In this document: piece after piece, positions 8,926 through 17,213 of the stretch | Layout: each line of letters opens with the position of its first letter | Position numbering within the stretch: the stretch's first letter is position 1 | Assembly (NCBI GenBank): GCA_021463865.1 | Contig: JAJTXY010000043.1 | Coordinates: 1-32,076 of the forward strand | Length of the DNA stretch: 32,076 nt | Direction: 5' to 3' | Origin: Anaerolineae bacterium | GTDB lineage: Bacteria > Chloroflexota > Anaerolineae > Aggregatilineales > J027 | Made by a program: the position numbers and the translations under genes | Notes under the pieces: generated by a model | Database searches by the model: none | Seen by the model: the letters and a program-made list of their open reading frames with translations, nothing else | What the model was told of the DNA's origin: nothing

Positions 8926-9248
8926 TAATCCAGATGGAAGACTTCTTCCAGTTCAATAAAGAGTTGATCGGGATGGGCGCCTTCGGGAATTTCAAAATAG
9001 GGACTCATCATATCCTGCCAGCGTTGGTTGACCTCGGTCTGGGCCATCCCCGCCTGTGCTGCTTGTAAGGAAATTGGCGTCTCAAAATAACCAAATAAGA
9101 GGCCATCCGAGCGCATGAACAAAGAATAATTGTGCCAACCTGTTGCCCGTAAGGCCGCTTGCATTTCCTCCCAAACATGTTGATGGTGTTTTTTATAGTC
9201 TTCAATAAGTTCTTGTCGTACTTTTAAGACAAAGCCAACCCGTTTCAT
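8925..9248 (-). CDS. rhaM: L-rhamnose mutarotase
   Basis: RhaM interconverts the alpha and beta anomers of L-rhamnose so that the isomerase receives its preferred form. The protein is 107 aa (E. coli enzyme about 104) with the family marks [19 protein letters not shown] containing the expected active-site His, [18 protein letters not shown] and the C-terminal [15 protein letters not shown] precedes the ATG at a good distance. It is separated from rhaS by 121 bases with two hairpins and overlaps rhaA by one base. Confidence 0.95.
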   Translation of the reverse strand: MKRVGFVLKVRQELIEDYKKHHQHVWEEMQAALRATGWHNYSLFMRSDGLLFGYFETPISLQAAQAGMAQTEVNQRWQDMMSPYFEIPEGAHPDQLFIELEEVFHLD

Positions 9249-9287
9249 CAGAAACCCCTTTGGTGATGTGGCATGTCCCTGATTTCA

Positions 9288-9314
9288 AACCCCTCCCAAT
9301 ACACGAGAGGGGTT
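9288..9314. repeat. Intercistronic palindromic hairpin, copy 2
   Basis: AACCCCTC (9288-9295) and GAGGGGTT (9307-9314) form a perfect 8-bp stem with an 11-base loop. The stem extends by TTC/GAA past a one-base bulge. It lies in the rhaS-rhaM spacer and resembles the palindrome at 6190-6210 in inverted orientation. Confidence 0.65.
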
Positions 9315-9323
9315 GAAGCTAGA

Positions 9324-9357
9324 TTTACCACTCTCCTTTGAAACAAAGAATGGTAAA
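9324..9357 (-). other. Hairpin after rhaS (mRNA stabiliser or attenuator candidate)
   Basis: TTTACCA (9324-9330) pairs with TGGTAAA (9351-9357), and inside it CTTTG (9336-9340) pairs with CAAAG (9344-9348) around an AAA loop. It sits 12 bases after the rhaS stop in the direction of transcription. Such structures after binding-protein genes commonly protect the upstream mRNA and lower downstream expression; that role is inferred here. There is no T-run, so it is not a strong terminator. Confidence 0.55.
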
Positions 9358-9369
9358 AAGGATAGTCTG

Positions 9370-10473
9370 TTAGTTCGCTTCTTCGGTGGCTTCGACTTCT
9401 GGTTCGCCCTCTTCATCGCCACCCGCTGCCCATTCTTCAAGGTTGTCAGCATTGTAAACGCTGAATGGCCCCATCAGAACACGCAGTCCATCTTCACGGT
9501 TCGGGTCGGCTTCGATGGTATACGTTCCCATCCGGCCCGCCTCAAACACAACCCCTTCTTCGGCTTCCATTGCGCCGGAGGCCAACAGATAGGACACATA
9601 GTAGGTCAGATAACCCAAATCTTTGAAGCTCCACAGCGCAAATTCTTGGGAGCAGCCATTTTCAACGAATTCTTGCATTTCAGAGGGCAGGCCAAGACCT
9701 GATACCGCAACTTCACCGCACAGTTCTTCGTCTTGCATGGCTTTAGCCGCTGCCGCAATACCAACGGTAGTGGGGGCCATAATCAGTTCAAGATCAGGAT
9801 AGCTGTCTACCAAACCGAGGGCTTCGTTGTAGCTGTCATCGGGGTCGTCATTGCCATACACAATGTCTACCAACTCGAGGTTGGCATACTGCTCGTCTTC
9901 TTCCAACAGGGTCTGCATGGCTTCAATCCACGCATTTTGGTTGGAGGCATCGGGTGTGGCGGAGAGGATAGCAAATTGACCACCATCTTCGCCGAGAATA
10001 CTGAGGGCCATATTTGCCATAACGGACCCAACTTCGGTGAAGTCTACCTGAGCGATGAACAGGTCTTCACCCTCAGGTGAAACAGGTGAGTCCCATGTCA
10101 CAACCGTGATGTCCTCTTCCATCGCTTTGGTGGTGGAGGGCAGCAGTTGTTCATAGTCGTTGGCAGAAATCATAATTGCATCCACTTCTTGGGTAATGGA
10201 GGCTTCAATGATTTCGATTTGACCGGGGATGGCATTATCGGGCGTCGGGGCGTTGAAAATCAATTCGCCGGGATTTTCCAATTCCTCATGAGCTTCGATT
10301 GCGCCTTCATGAGCCTCATCAAACACGGCATTTCCCAGCGTTTTGGGCAGCAGCACCATATTGAGTTCAACACCGGGTTCTGCTTTGATGGGTTCGGGGT
10401 CTTGTGCCCGCACCAATCCACCCGTCAGGGTCAACAGTACGAGGGCAACCAGCAACAATTGTAATTTTCGCAT
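9370..10473 (-). CDS. rhaS: Rhamnose ABC transporter substrate-binding protein
   Basis: This is the extracytoplasmic sugar-binding protein of the importer (Peripla_BP_4 type, 367 aa). A Sec signal peptide is visible: KL at the start, a hydrophobic core [11 protein letters not shown] and a V-R-A/Q cleavage site after A23. There is no lipobox Cys, so it is not an obvious lipoprotein. The mature part has the fold signs of sugar-binding proteins ([47 protein letters not shown]). It is very acidic and ends in a Glu-rich tail ([14 protein letters not shown]). AGGAG eight bases before the ATG supports the start. It follows the permeases after 29 bases. Rhamnose specificity comes from the rhaM-rhaA-rhaB context; the name follows the rhizobial system and is not the E. 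coli AraC-type RhaS. Confidence 0.9.
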   Translation of the reverse strand: MRKLQLLLVALVLLTLTGGLVRAQDPEPIKAEPGVELNMVLLPKTLGNAVFDEAHEGAIEAHEELENPGELIFNAPTPDNAIPGQIEIIEASITQEVDAIMISANDYEQLLPSTTKAMEEDITVVTWDSPVSPEGEDLFIAQVDFTEVGSVMANMALSILGEDGGQFAILSATPDASNQNAWIEAMQTLLEEDEQYANLELVDIVYGNDDPDDSYNEALGLVDSYPDLELIMAPTTVGIAAAAKAMQDEELCGEVAVSGLGLPSEMQEFVENGCSQEFALWSFKDLGYLTYYVSYLLASGAMEAEEGVVFEAGRMGTYTIEADPNREDGLRVLMGPFSVYNADNLEEWAAGGDEEGEPEVEATEEAN

Positions 10474-10502
10474 TCGCTCTACTCCTGTGATTTATGATGT
10501 AT

Positions 10503-11543
10503 TTATTGGTGAACACTGACCTGCGATTTTGGCTCTGTCGCACCTCCTTTATTTAAGATTCTGGATATTGCCGTAAACAGACGAGGTACTAATCGTTGGA
10601 GTATTTGAATTAGATTGGGTACCAATACCGATAGGATCAACAACAAGCCAATCACGCTTGTCTGAGTGTTGCCGTCTACATTGGAAAGTGACATGCCATT
10701 GCGTAAATTCAGCACCACCAGCAGGGACAGACCCACACCAATCATCGTGCCTGTGCCACCAAAAATGCTGACGCCACCCAACAGCACAATCGTGATGATG
10801 TCGAGTTCAAACCCTTCCGCAGCATTGGCCCGAACATTGCCCAAACGGGCTGCATAAAACGCGCCAGCAAGGGCTGCTATGAGGCCAGATGCCATAAAGA
10901 TGGTGACTTTGACCTGCTTGGCATTAATCCCGGCATATTCCGCCGCTGCTCGATTGTTGCCGATGGCATAGACATAGCGCCCAAATACGCTGTACTGCAA
11001 AATCACAAACCCCAAAATGAATAGGGCGATAAACACAAATATCGTGATATGGAACGGCCCGATAATGCCATCTTGCCCTAGTGATGTGAACCAACTTGGG
11101 AAATCACCGACTGAACGATCTTCCAACAAGATACGTGCCACACCGCGATACCCAATCGAGCCTGCTAGGGTCACAATTAGGGAGGGAATGCCCATATAGG
11201 CCGCAAAAAGGCCATTCAGCAACCCACAAACCACACCGACAAAAAGAGCCAGCACAAAACCCGCTGCAATCGGCCATCCAGCATCATACCGTTCTGCCAA
11301 GACCGTTGCTGAAAGACCCATGACTGAAGCCACCGAAAGGTCAATTTCGCCATTGATAATCACAAAGGCCATAATCAGAACGACCAGCGACTTCTCAATC
11401 GAAAGGTGAAAGATATTGGCAAGGTTATTCAGGTCAAGGTAATGCTCGGATAGGCGCAGATTAGCAACCACAACCGCGCATAGTATGATGAACATGAGGG
11501 CTTCCCAGCTTTTCAGCCATGCCCATCGTTTAGACTGCTGCAT
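10503..11543 (-). CDS. rhaQ: Rhamnose ABC transporter permease (second)
   Basis: This is an inner-membrane permease of the BPD_transp_2 (ribose/rhamnose importer) family, 346 aa, with a hydrophobic profile of about nine or ten segments. The family stretches INGEIDLSVASVMGLSA, GIPSLIVTLAGSIGYRG, YAIGNNRAAAEYAGIN and IVLLGGVSIFGGTGT are present. It overlaps the end of the first permease by 14 bases and pairs with it to form the channel. I use the rhizobial order T-P-Q to name it; which permease is P and which is Q cannot be proved from sequence alone. Confidence 0.9.
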   Translation of the reverse strand: MQQSKRWAWLKSWEALMFIILCAVVVANLRLSEHYLDLNNLANIFHLSIEKSLVVLIMAFVIINGEIDLSVASVMGLSATVLAERYDAGWPIAAGFVLALFVGVVCGLLNGLFAAYMGIPSLIVTLAGSIGYRGVARILLEDRSVGDFPSWFTSLGQDGIIGPFHITIFVFIALFILGFVILQYSVFGRYVYAIGNNRAAAEYAGINAKQVKVTIFMASGLIAALAGAFYAARLGNVRANAAEGFELDIITIVLLGGVSIFGGTGTMIGVGLSLLVVLNLRNGMSLSNVDGNTQTSVIGLLLILSVLVPNLIQILQRLVPRLFTAISRILNKGGATEPKSQVSVHQ

Positions 11544-12567
11544 GGGGTTCCTCCGGCATCCGTTGAAGCTCCGTTCTTGACCACCACGGCGTCAGTTGAT
11601 TAATCAAGATGCGATCTACCGTCACCGCGATAATAATGCACAAGCCCAACAAGGCATCTTTCCAAAATTCGTTGATATTCATGCGAATCAGGCTTTGCTC
11701 AATCGTGCCGATCAGGATCGCGCCGAGCATCGCGCCGATCACTGTACCAGAGCCGCCGAGGATATTGACCCCTCCAACGACTACGGCTGCGACCACCTGT
11801 AACTCCATTCCACGTGCCGCATCTACTGTAATCGTGCCAAAACGCGCCAGATAGAGCATTCCACCTAGACCCGCCATCGCACCACACATGGTGAAGGCCA
11901 GTGTCACCATGCGTGGCGCACGAATACCCGCTAGGTTCGCGGCCTCTGGGCTTGACCCGATGGCATAGAGACGGCGGCCAAGCGAGGTATAGAGCAGCAA
12001 AAAGAAAAACACAATGACCGCCACCAATGCGATGGCTGGCAGTGCCCGTAGTTCGTATTCGCCGAATTTGAGTATGCTTTCTTGGGGGAGTTCCTTAATC
12101 CAGTCAGGAAGTTGGCGTGTGGCAACCGATTTAGAGTCGGAATATTCAACTAGTACCCCACGATAAATTGCCATTGTGCCGAGTGTCACGACAATCGCTG
12201 GGATACGTCCATAGGCCACCAAAAGGCCGTTAATCAAACCCATGCCCGCCCCGATACCCATTGCCAGCACCGCCAGCATTAAGGGGGCCATGTCTTCATT
12301 TTTGCTGACATACCGCCCCACATAATAGGCGGTGAATCCGACAATTGACCCTACCGACAAATCCACATTGCGCGTCAGCACAACCATCGTTTGCCCCACA
12401 GCGACAAGAGTAATCAGGGCCACCGTCGAAGAAATACGATTAAACGTGCGCGGGGTATAGTAATTGTCTATTTGATTCCCAAAAATCAACACCACAATAA
12501 TCAGAATAATCACAAGGCTGAATTCACGCAGCCGTTGTAAGGGCACCCATCGTCGTATTCTATGCAT
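11530..12567 (-). CDS. rhaP: Rhamnose ABC transporter permease (first)
   Basis: This is an inner-membrane permease of the same family as its neighbour, 345 aa, with about ten hydrophobic segments. Family stretches include [47 protein letters not shown] and [17 protein letters not shown]. It overlaps the ATPase gene by 8 bases and the second permease by 14 bases, so the importer genes are tightly coupled. Two different permeases imply a heterodimeric channel, as in rhizobial RhaPQ. Confidence 0.9.
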   Translation of the reverse strand: MHRIRRWVPLQRLREFSLVIILIIVVLIFGNQIDNYYTPRTFNRISSTVALITLVAVGQTMVVLTRNVDLSVGSIVGFTAYYVGRYVSKNEDMAPLMLAVLAMGIGAGMGLINGLLVAYGRIPAIVVTLGTMAIYRGVLVEYSDSKSVATRQLPDWIKELPQESILKFGEYELRALPAIALVAVIVFFFLLLYTSLGRRLYAIGSSPEAANLAGIRAPRMVTLAFTMCGAMAGLGGMLYLARFGTITVDAARGMELQVVAAVVVGGVNILGGSGTVIGAMLGAILIGTIEQSLIRMNINEFWKDALLGLCIIIAVTVDRILINQLTPWWSRTELQRMPEEPHAAV

Positions 12568-14083
12568 GTGCCACCGCGCTTTCTGCCATATTCAGTGTCT
12601 GCCCAATTGCAGCCGCCATAATGATTTCCTGCGTGGCTTCGCGCCGTTCAAAAATGCCCATTTGCTGGCCCTCACGCATCACCAAAATCCGGTCACTCAT
12701 CGCTAAGACTTCGGGCAAATCTGATGAAATCATCAAAATCGCCATGCCCTGTTGCGCCAGTTGGTTAATGAGGCGATGTACTTCCTGCTTCGCCCCAACA
12801 TCAATCCCGCGTGTGGGTTCATCGAGAATGAGTAGGTGCGGCTTAGTATTCAGCCACTTACTCAGCACGACTTTTTGTTGATTGCCTCCCGACAATTTGC
12901 CCGCTGGCATAGATAGAGAGGAGGTACGAATCGAAAGCTGCTGGCGATACTGTTCGGCAGTTGTCACTTCTTTGCCACGCTGTACCATACCCAATTGATT
13001 ACGATAATTTTTTACACTTGGCAGCGAAATATTTGCCATCAGCGACATCGGCAGCACCAAGCCATGCTGACGCCGATCTTCCGGCACATACACCATGCCC
13101 ATGCGCGTTGCTTGTTTAGGAGAATGCAGATGAACTTCTTTGCCGAGATAGGTAATGTGTCCATGCTGGGCCGGGGCGATGCCAAAGAGAGCGAGGGCCA
13201 CATCGGTGCGACCCGCCCCAACGAGACCTGCCAATCCCAACACTTCACCCGCGTGCAATTCAAAATTGATATGGTGGAAACGGGGTTCGCGTGTCAAATC
13301 CTTGACGGACAGCACCACACCGCCGCGTGGACTGGGTTCTTTCACAAAAATATCACCGATTTCGCGCCCGACCATATCTCGAATGGCCTGCTCTGGCGTA
13401 ACCTCAGCTACCGGAGCGGTTGAGATAAATTGACCGTCGCGGAACACAGTCACGCGATCCGCGATTTCAAACACCTCATCCAATCGGTGACTGATAAACA
13501 AAATCGCCACACCTGCTTTTCGCAGATTTCGGACGAGGCCAAATAGCTGCTTGACCTCATGGATAGACAGCGAGGCGGTAGGTTCATCCATAATCAGCAC
13601 CCGCACATCCATTGAAATCGCTTTAGCAATCTCGACGGTTTGTTGGGCCGCCAAAGGCAAACCGCGTGCTAATGCCCGAACATCCAGTGCCACACCCAAC
13701 TGCGCCAGCACTTTCTCGGCATCACGATAGAGTTTGCCCCATCGCACCAGCGGGTTACGCCGCTGATGGCTGATAAAGATATTTTCGGCGATGTTTAAAT
13801 CAGGAAAGACCAGCGGTTCTTGATAGATGGCGGCAATGCCATGTTTTTGGGCTTGGGCGGAATTGTGCAGGGAAATCAGGCGGCCTTGCAGCAAAATTTC
13901 GCCACTGTCGGGTTGATAGATGCCCGTCATGATTTTGATGAGGGTGGATTTGCCCGCCCCATTTTCGCCGAGCAGGGCATGAACTTCACCCGGATAGAGG
14001 CTCAATGAAACGGAACTGAGCGCCTTTGTTGCGCCGAACTGCTTGGAGACATCCCGAATTTCTAATAACGGATCAGCAGTCAT
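12560..14083 (-). CDS. rhaT: Rhamnose ABC transporter ATP-binding protein (double ABC domain)
   Basis: This ATPase drives rhamnose import. At 507 aa it has the two fused ABC domains of the CUT2 class. Domain 1 has Walker [10 protein letters not shown] (about 38-46), a Q-rich signature in [11 protein letters not shown] and Walker [11 protein letters not shown]. Domain 2 has the degenerate Walker [10 protein letters not shown] typical of this class, the signature [15 protein letters not shown] and Walker [13 protein letters not shown]. The asymmetry implies one main catalytic site. It is the first gene of the operon, 205 bases from the divergent regulator. The Shine-Dalgarno (AAGAG close to the ATG) is weak. 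The symbol follows R. leguminosarum; E. coli RhaT is an unrelated symporter. Confidence 0.92.
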   Translation of the reverse strand: MTADPLLEIRDVSKQFGATKALSSVSLSLYPGEVHALLGENGAGKSTLIKIMTGIYQPDSGEILLQGRLISLHNSAQAQKHGIAAIYQEPLVFPDLNIAENIFISHQRRNPLVRWGKLYRDAEKVLAQLGVALDVRALARGLPLAAQQTVEIAKAISMDVRVLIMDEPTASLSIHEVKQLFGLVRNLRKAGVAILFISHRLDEVFEIADRVTVFRDGQFISTAPVAEVTPEQAIRDMVGREIGDIFVKEPSPRGGVVLSVKDLTREPRFHHINFELHAGEVLGLAGLVGAGRTDVALALFGIAPAQHGHITYLGKEVHLHSPKQATRMGMVYVPEDRRQHGLVLPMSLMANISLPSVKNYRNQLGMVQRGKEVTTAEQYRQQLSIRTSSLSMPAGKLSGGNQQKVVLSKWLNTKPHLLILDEPTRGIDVGAKQEVHRLINQLAQQGMAILMISSDLPEVLAMSDRILVMREGQQMGIFERREATQEIIMAAAIGQTLNMAESAVAHA

Positions 14084-14125
14084 CTCTTAAAAATCCAAAG
14101 TGTTTTTTTCCTAAACTCATTTCAC

Positions 14126-14154
14126 ATTCTAATAGTGATTCTCGAAAATTGCAA
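14126..14154 (-). promoter_or_regulatory. Promoter of the rhamnose operon
   Basis: On the minus strand TTGCAA (14149-14154, four of six matches) and TAGAAT (14126-14131, five of six) are separated by exactly 17 bases. One operator half-site (14138-14145) lies in the spacer, so a bound repressor would block polymerase. The -10 box is 43 bases from the first start codon. Confidence 0.65.
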
Positions 14155-14228
14155 CTTTTTTCGAGAATTTTCCGCAAAATTCGAGAATAATTGAGAATTA
14201 TCGAGAATAATTTGACCCCAATTCTCGA
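14138..14228. promoter_or_regulatory. Operator array of the divergent rha region
   Basis: The half-site ATTCTCGA or its complement TCGAGAAT occurs at 14138-14145 (ATTCTCGA), 14161-14168, 14181-14188, 14201-14208 (TCGAGAAT) and 14221-14228 (ATTCTCGA); an imperfect copy TTGAGAAT is at 14191-14198. The same-direction copies start at 14161, 14181, 14191 and 14201, an exact 10-bp phase that puts them on one face of the helix. The two outer copies are inverted relative to the inner four, and each falls in or beside a candidate promoter. The adjacent DeoR-type regulator is the natural candidate to bind here. Confidence 0.75.
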
Positions 14229-14244
14229 AATCTCGGTGTATACT
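14212..14244 (+). promoter_or_regulatory. Candidate promoter of the DeoR-fusion regulator
   Basis: TATACT at 14239-14244 is a good -10 box, 44 bases before the regulator ATG. The only -35-like box, TTGACC at 14212-14217, is 21 bases away, which is long. The half-site at 14221-14228 lies between the two boxes, consistent with autorepression if this promoter is used. Confidence 0.35.
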
Positions 14245-14288
14245 AAAAGAAATTGCGATTCCAAAATGTAGAATATTGATGGGCAGAT

Positions 14289-16013
14289 ATGGAAAAATCG
14301 GCAAGTGCATACGAACGTCATCAAACGATTTTGCGCTTGGTGCAAGAATATTCGAGTGTGCGCGTGGCGCAGTTGGCTGAGTATTTGGATGTCTCAGAAA
14401 GCACCATCCGTAATGATTTGGAGGCATTGGGTGAGCAGGGTCAATTGGTGCGCATACGCGGTGGGGCAGTTGCCAAAGTTGGTCAACCTCAGACTGGTCT
14501 AGTCTCCTCCTACCTTGCCCAGAAAGTGCTTGAAAAAGCCGAAGAAAAAAAGTGGATTGCGCGATGGGCCGCCGGGATGATCGAAGACGGCGACGTGATT
14601 ATGTTTGATGCCAGTTCCACCGTTTTCCATATCGCCTCATTCCTCGCTGACCGCCGTAATTTGACCGTCTTCACCAATGGCATTGATGTTGCCAGACTGT
14701 TGGCAAAAGAACCCTCTAACACGATTATCATTTTAGGGGGGATTCTGCGCCCGAATGGGAATTCCATCACAGGCTCGATTAGTGAGCAGGTGCTACAGGA
14801 TTACCGCATCCAGACGGCCTTTGTGTCATGCAGCGGCTTCACCCCCGAAATGGGCTTTTTTGAAATGGACTTGCAAGAGGCCAAAATGAAAAGCCTCATG
14901 CTGCAAGCCGCCCAAAAACGCATCGCTCTGCTAGATTCCAGCAAAATCGGGCAGGTGGGTCTGACGCGCTTTGCCTCACTCGATGAAATGCACTACTTCA
15001 TCACCGACGAACAAATCAGCCGCGAGACGATTGACTTCATCCGCTCGACCAACACCCACGTCGTGATTTGCAGTGAACAAACCACCCGTTCCTATATGTC
15101 CACCAATGGCGAACGGCGTTATTTTCGGGTGGGGTTCGGCAATCTTTCGGAAAACACCCCCTTCAGCCGCGATGTGCGCCGCAGTCTACAAAAAGCCGCC
15201 GAGGAAAGTAAACAGATTGAACTCATCGTCGCCGATAATCAGCTTGACCCACAGATAGCCCTTCAAGTTGCCGACGAACTATTGTCCCAAGACCTCGATT
15301 TGGTCATTGAATACCAGATTGATGAGAGCATCGGCAACCTAATTGCCCACAAATTTCAGCAGGCCCATATCCCCGTGATTGCAGTAGATATTCCGATGGT
15401 GGGGGCACGTTATTTTGGTGTCAACAATTATGTAGCAGGGCAAATCGCGGGTGTAGAACTGGCTAAGGCGATTGAAACCCGCTGGCAGGGTCAATTCGAT
15501 TTTGTGATTGTGGTCGAACAAAAACGGGCAGGCCAGCTTCCAGCCCTACGGATTAAGGGGCAGATGGATGGTTTGCAGCAGCGATTGAATACCATCCCAG
15601 CGGAAAAAATCATCTGGGTGGATTCCGACAATACCAGCGAGGGTCTGTATCCTATTATGGAAAAAACCCTAAACGCTCTACCGCCTCATTCACGGTGCGC
15701 GGTGATTTGTTTTAATGATGACGCCGCCATCGGGACCTTGCGTGTCGCCAGCGATATTGGCTGCGAGGAGAATTTATTGATTGTCGGGCAAGGCGCTGAT
15801 CGTCGTATTCGTGCCGAGATGCGAAAGGAACAGTCCAGTATCGTGGGGTCAACCGCCTTCCGCCCCGAAGATTATGGGCCAGCCCTGACTCGTTTGGCGC
15901 TGGATATTTTGGAAGGGATTGAAGCTCCTCTTGCCACCTATACCGAACATTTTTTTGTCAGCCCTGCCAATGTAGATGAATATTACCCAGAGGCGCTTGA
16001 AGATAGCGTTTAA
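14289..16013 (+). CDS. DeoR-type repressor fused to a periplasmic-binding-protein-like sugar domain
   Basis: This is a 574-aa transcription regulator, about twice the usual DeoR length of around 250. Residues 5-60 form a DeoR helix-turn-helix (VAQLAEYLDVSESTIRNDLEAL). Residues about 75-240 form the DeoRC sensor domain, which normally binds a phosphorylated sugar (FDASSTVFHIA, LTVFTNGIDVA, ILGGILRPNGNSITG, LDSSKIG). From about residue 278 to the end is a RhaS/RbsB-like sugar-binding fold (FRVGFGNLSENTPFSRDV, IPVIAVDIPMVGARYFGVNNY, CAVICFNDDAAIG, GQGADRRIRAE). No signal peptide or membrane segment is visible, so it acts in the cytoplasm. It diverges from the rhamnose operon and probably represses it and itself through the operator array. 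Ligand identity is inferred: free rhamnose for the second sensor, a phosphorylated intermediate for the first. Confidence 0.9.
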   Translation: MEKSASAYERHQTILRLVQEYSSVRVAQLAEYLDVSESTIRNDLEALGEQGQLVRIRGGAVAKVGQPQTGLVSSYLAQKVLEKAEEKKWIARWAAGMIEDGDVIMFDASSTVFHIASFLADRRNLTVFTNGIDVARLLAKEPSNTIIILGGILRPNGNSITGSISEQVLQDYRIQTAFVSCSGFTPEMGFFEMDLQEAKMKSLMLQAAQKRIALLDSSKIGQVGLTRFASLDEMHYFITDEQISRETIDFIRSTNTHVVICSEQTTRSYMSTNGERRYFRVGFGNLSENTPFSRDVRRSLQKAAEESKQIELIVADNQLDPQIALQVADELLSQDLDLVIEYQIDESIGNLIAHKFQQAHIPVIAVDIPMVGARYFGVNNYVAGQIAGVELAKAIETRWQGQFDFVIVVEQKRAGQLPALRIKGQMDGLQQRLNTIPAEKIIWVDSDNTSEGLYPIMEKTLNALPPHSRCAVICFNDDAAIGTLRVASDIGCEENLLIVGQGADRRIRAEMRKEQSSIVGSTAFRPEDYGPALTRLALDILEGIEAPLATYTEHFFVSPANVDEYYPEALEDSV

Positions 16014-16016
16014 TCC

Positions 16017-16064
16017 TCTCGAAAATTGATGCTAGGTGACAATCACTTATATATCATTTGTCAC
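16017..16064. promoter_or_regulatory. Putative control region upstream of hypA
   Basis: TCTCGAAAATTG at 16017-16028 is identical to 14140-14151 in the rha operator region. It is followed by a perfect 7-bp inverted repeat, GTGACAA (16036-16042) and TTGTCAC (16058-16064), across 15 AT-rich bases. A weak promoter match (TTGATG at 16026, 16-base spacer, TATATA at 16048) overlaps both. It may be the hyp operon promoter with an operator. The protein that would bind is unknown. Confidence 0.35.
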
Positions 16065-16120
16065 TGGTTGCCGCCCCTTCGGAGCACTATACTGGTTTCC
16101 ATCTGAACCAATTTCAACAG

Positions 16121-16136
16121 AGGGGAATTGTCCCCT
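16121..16136 (+). promoter_or_regulatory. Hairpin covering the hypA ribosome-binding site
   Basis: AGGGGA (16121-16126) pairs perfectly with TCCCCT (16131-16136) around the loop ATTG, ending one base before the hypA ATG. The left arm is the only Shine-Dalgarno-like sequence for hypA. When folded it would hide the ribosome site; a translational switch is inferred, not shown. Confidence 0.55.
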
Positions 16137-16137
16137 A

Positions 16138-16512
16138 ATGCACGAACTTTCGATTGCCCAAAATCTTGTCGAGATTGCCAACACCGCCGCCCAACGAGCT
16201 AATGTGCAGCGGGTGACAGCGGTACGATTGCAATTAGGAGCGCTGTCGGGGGTGGTTAAAGATTCACTCCTTTTTTGTTATGACATCGCCAGTGCAGGTA
16301 CGCTCCTTGAAGGCGCTAAACTCCTGATTGAAGAACTGCCCGTCATCATTTATTGTCCACAATGTCAGCAAACCGTTGCCTTAGAGACGGTACAAGCCTT
16401 TTGCTGCCCGGTCTGTGGCACATTCAGCAGTGATATTCGACAAGGCCGCGAATTGGAAATCCTATCATTGGAGGCCGAAGAAGACGAAAATGAGCACCCC
16501 TCGCATCCTTGA
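16138..16512 (+). CDS. hypA: Hydrogenase nickel-insertion protein HypA
   Basis: HypA delivers nickel, with HypB, to the large subunit of NiFe hydrogenases. The correct start is the ATG at 16138, because the protein must begin MHE, with His2 as nickel ligand; upstream codons add a non-family extension. The 124-aa protein has the MHELSIAQNLVEIA N-terminus, the KDSLLFCYDIASAGTLLEGA segment and a zinc site of C73/C76 (CPQC) and C90/C93 (CPVC). Its last 23 bases overlap hypB. It is first in the six-gene hyp operon, preceded by a hairpin over its ribosome site. The C-terminal tail is acidic. Confidence 0.95.
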   Translation: MHELSIAQNLVEIANTAAQRANVQRVTAVRLQLGALSGVVKDSLLFCYDIASAGTLLEGAKLLIEELPVIIYCPQCQQTVALETVQAFCCPVCGTFSSDIRQGRELEILSLEAEEDENEHPSHP

Positions 16513-17179
16513 AATTCGACGTGGTGTGTTGGAAAAAAACGATATTCTCGCCCATAACTTACGCGATCAGTTTAATGCAGCCCATGCCTTGGTCATCAAT
16601 CTAGTTTCCAGCCCCGGTGCAGGCAAAACCGCCCTTTTGGAAGATACCCTGCGTCGTCTCATCCAAGCAGGGCACCATCCTGCCGCGCTGGTGGGTGATC
16701 TTGCCACTGATAATGACGCCAATCGGCTGGCCCGCAGTGGTGCGCCCGTTCGCCAAATCCAGACAGGCGGCAACTGCCATCTCGAAGCCGATATGATTAG
16801 CACTCACCTGACCGATTGGGGCTTGGATTTAAGCCAAATCGAATTTCTGTTTATCGAAAACGTGGGCAATCTTGTTTGTCCTGCCAGTTATGATTTAGGG
16901 GAACATGTACGAGCAGTGGTGCTGTCCGTCACCGAGGGCGAGGACAAACCCCTCAAATATCCGACCATGTTTCATTCGGCGGATATAGCCGTCTTGACCA
17001 AAATGGACATTGCGGTGGCGGTTGAGTTTGATAAGCCAGCCGCCCTTGCCAATATCCAGTCGGTGCATCCCGGCATGATGGTGTTGGAAACCTCCGCCAA
17101 GACGGGCGCGGGGATGGATAACTGGGTTCAACATCTCATCACTTGTCGGGAAAACGCATTTGCCCTAGTCACCAAATAG
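16490..17179 (+). CDS. hypB: Hydrogenase nickel-incorporation GTPase HypB
   Basis: HypB is a SIMIBI-class GTPase that powers nickel transfer from HypA into the hydrogenase large subunit. I use the ATG at 16490 (229 aa), since the longer frame starting at 16415 only translates hypA out of frame. The P-loop is SSPGAGKT (40-47). The G-domain metal site is C96-H97 (GGNCHLEADM) with C130 (NLVCPASYDLGE), and TKMDIA (about 170-175) is the guanine-specificity motif. There is no His-rich or CxxCGC N-terminus, so this version lacks the nickel-storage tail of some HypB proteins. Confidence 0.95.
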   Translation: MSTPRILEIRRGVLEKNDILAHNLRDQFNAAHALVINLVSSPGAGKTALLEDTLRRLIQAGHHPAALVGDLATDNDANRLARSGAPVRQIQTGGNCHLEADMISTHLTDWGLDLSQIEFLFIENVGNLVCPASYDLGEHVRAVVLSVTEGEDKPLKYPTMFHSADIAVLTKMDIAVAVEFDKPAALANIQSVHPGMMVLETSAKTGAGMDNWVQHLITCRENAFALVTK

Positions 17180-17213
17180 ATTTTTGTCGAAAAACCGAGC
17201 AGCAAGGCTCATC

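Noticed and set aside
9324-9357. Intrinsic terminator after rhaS
   Set aside because: The stem is AT-rich and lacks a following T-run, and coupled rhaM-rhaA-rhaB genes continue downstream, so it fits a stabiliser or partial attenuator better.
16036-16137. N-terminal extension of HypA from an upstream start codon
   Set aside because: HypA needs the MHE N-terminus with His2 as nickel ligand, so the ATG at 16138 is the real start; the extension covers the leader hairpin and inverted repeat.
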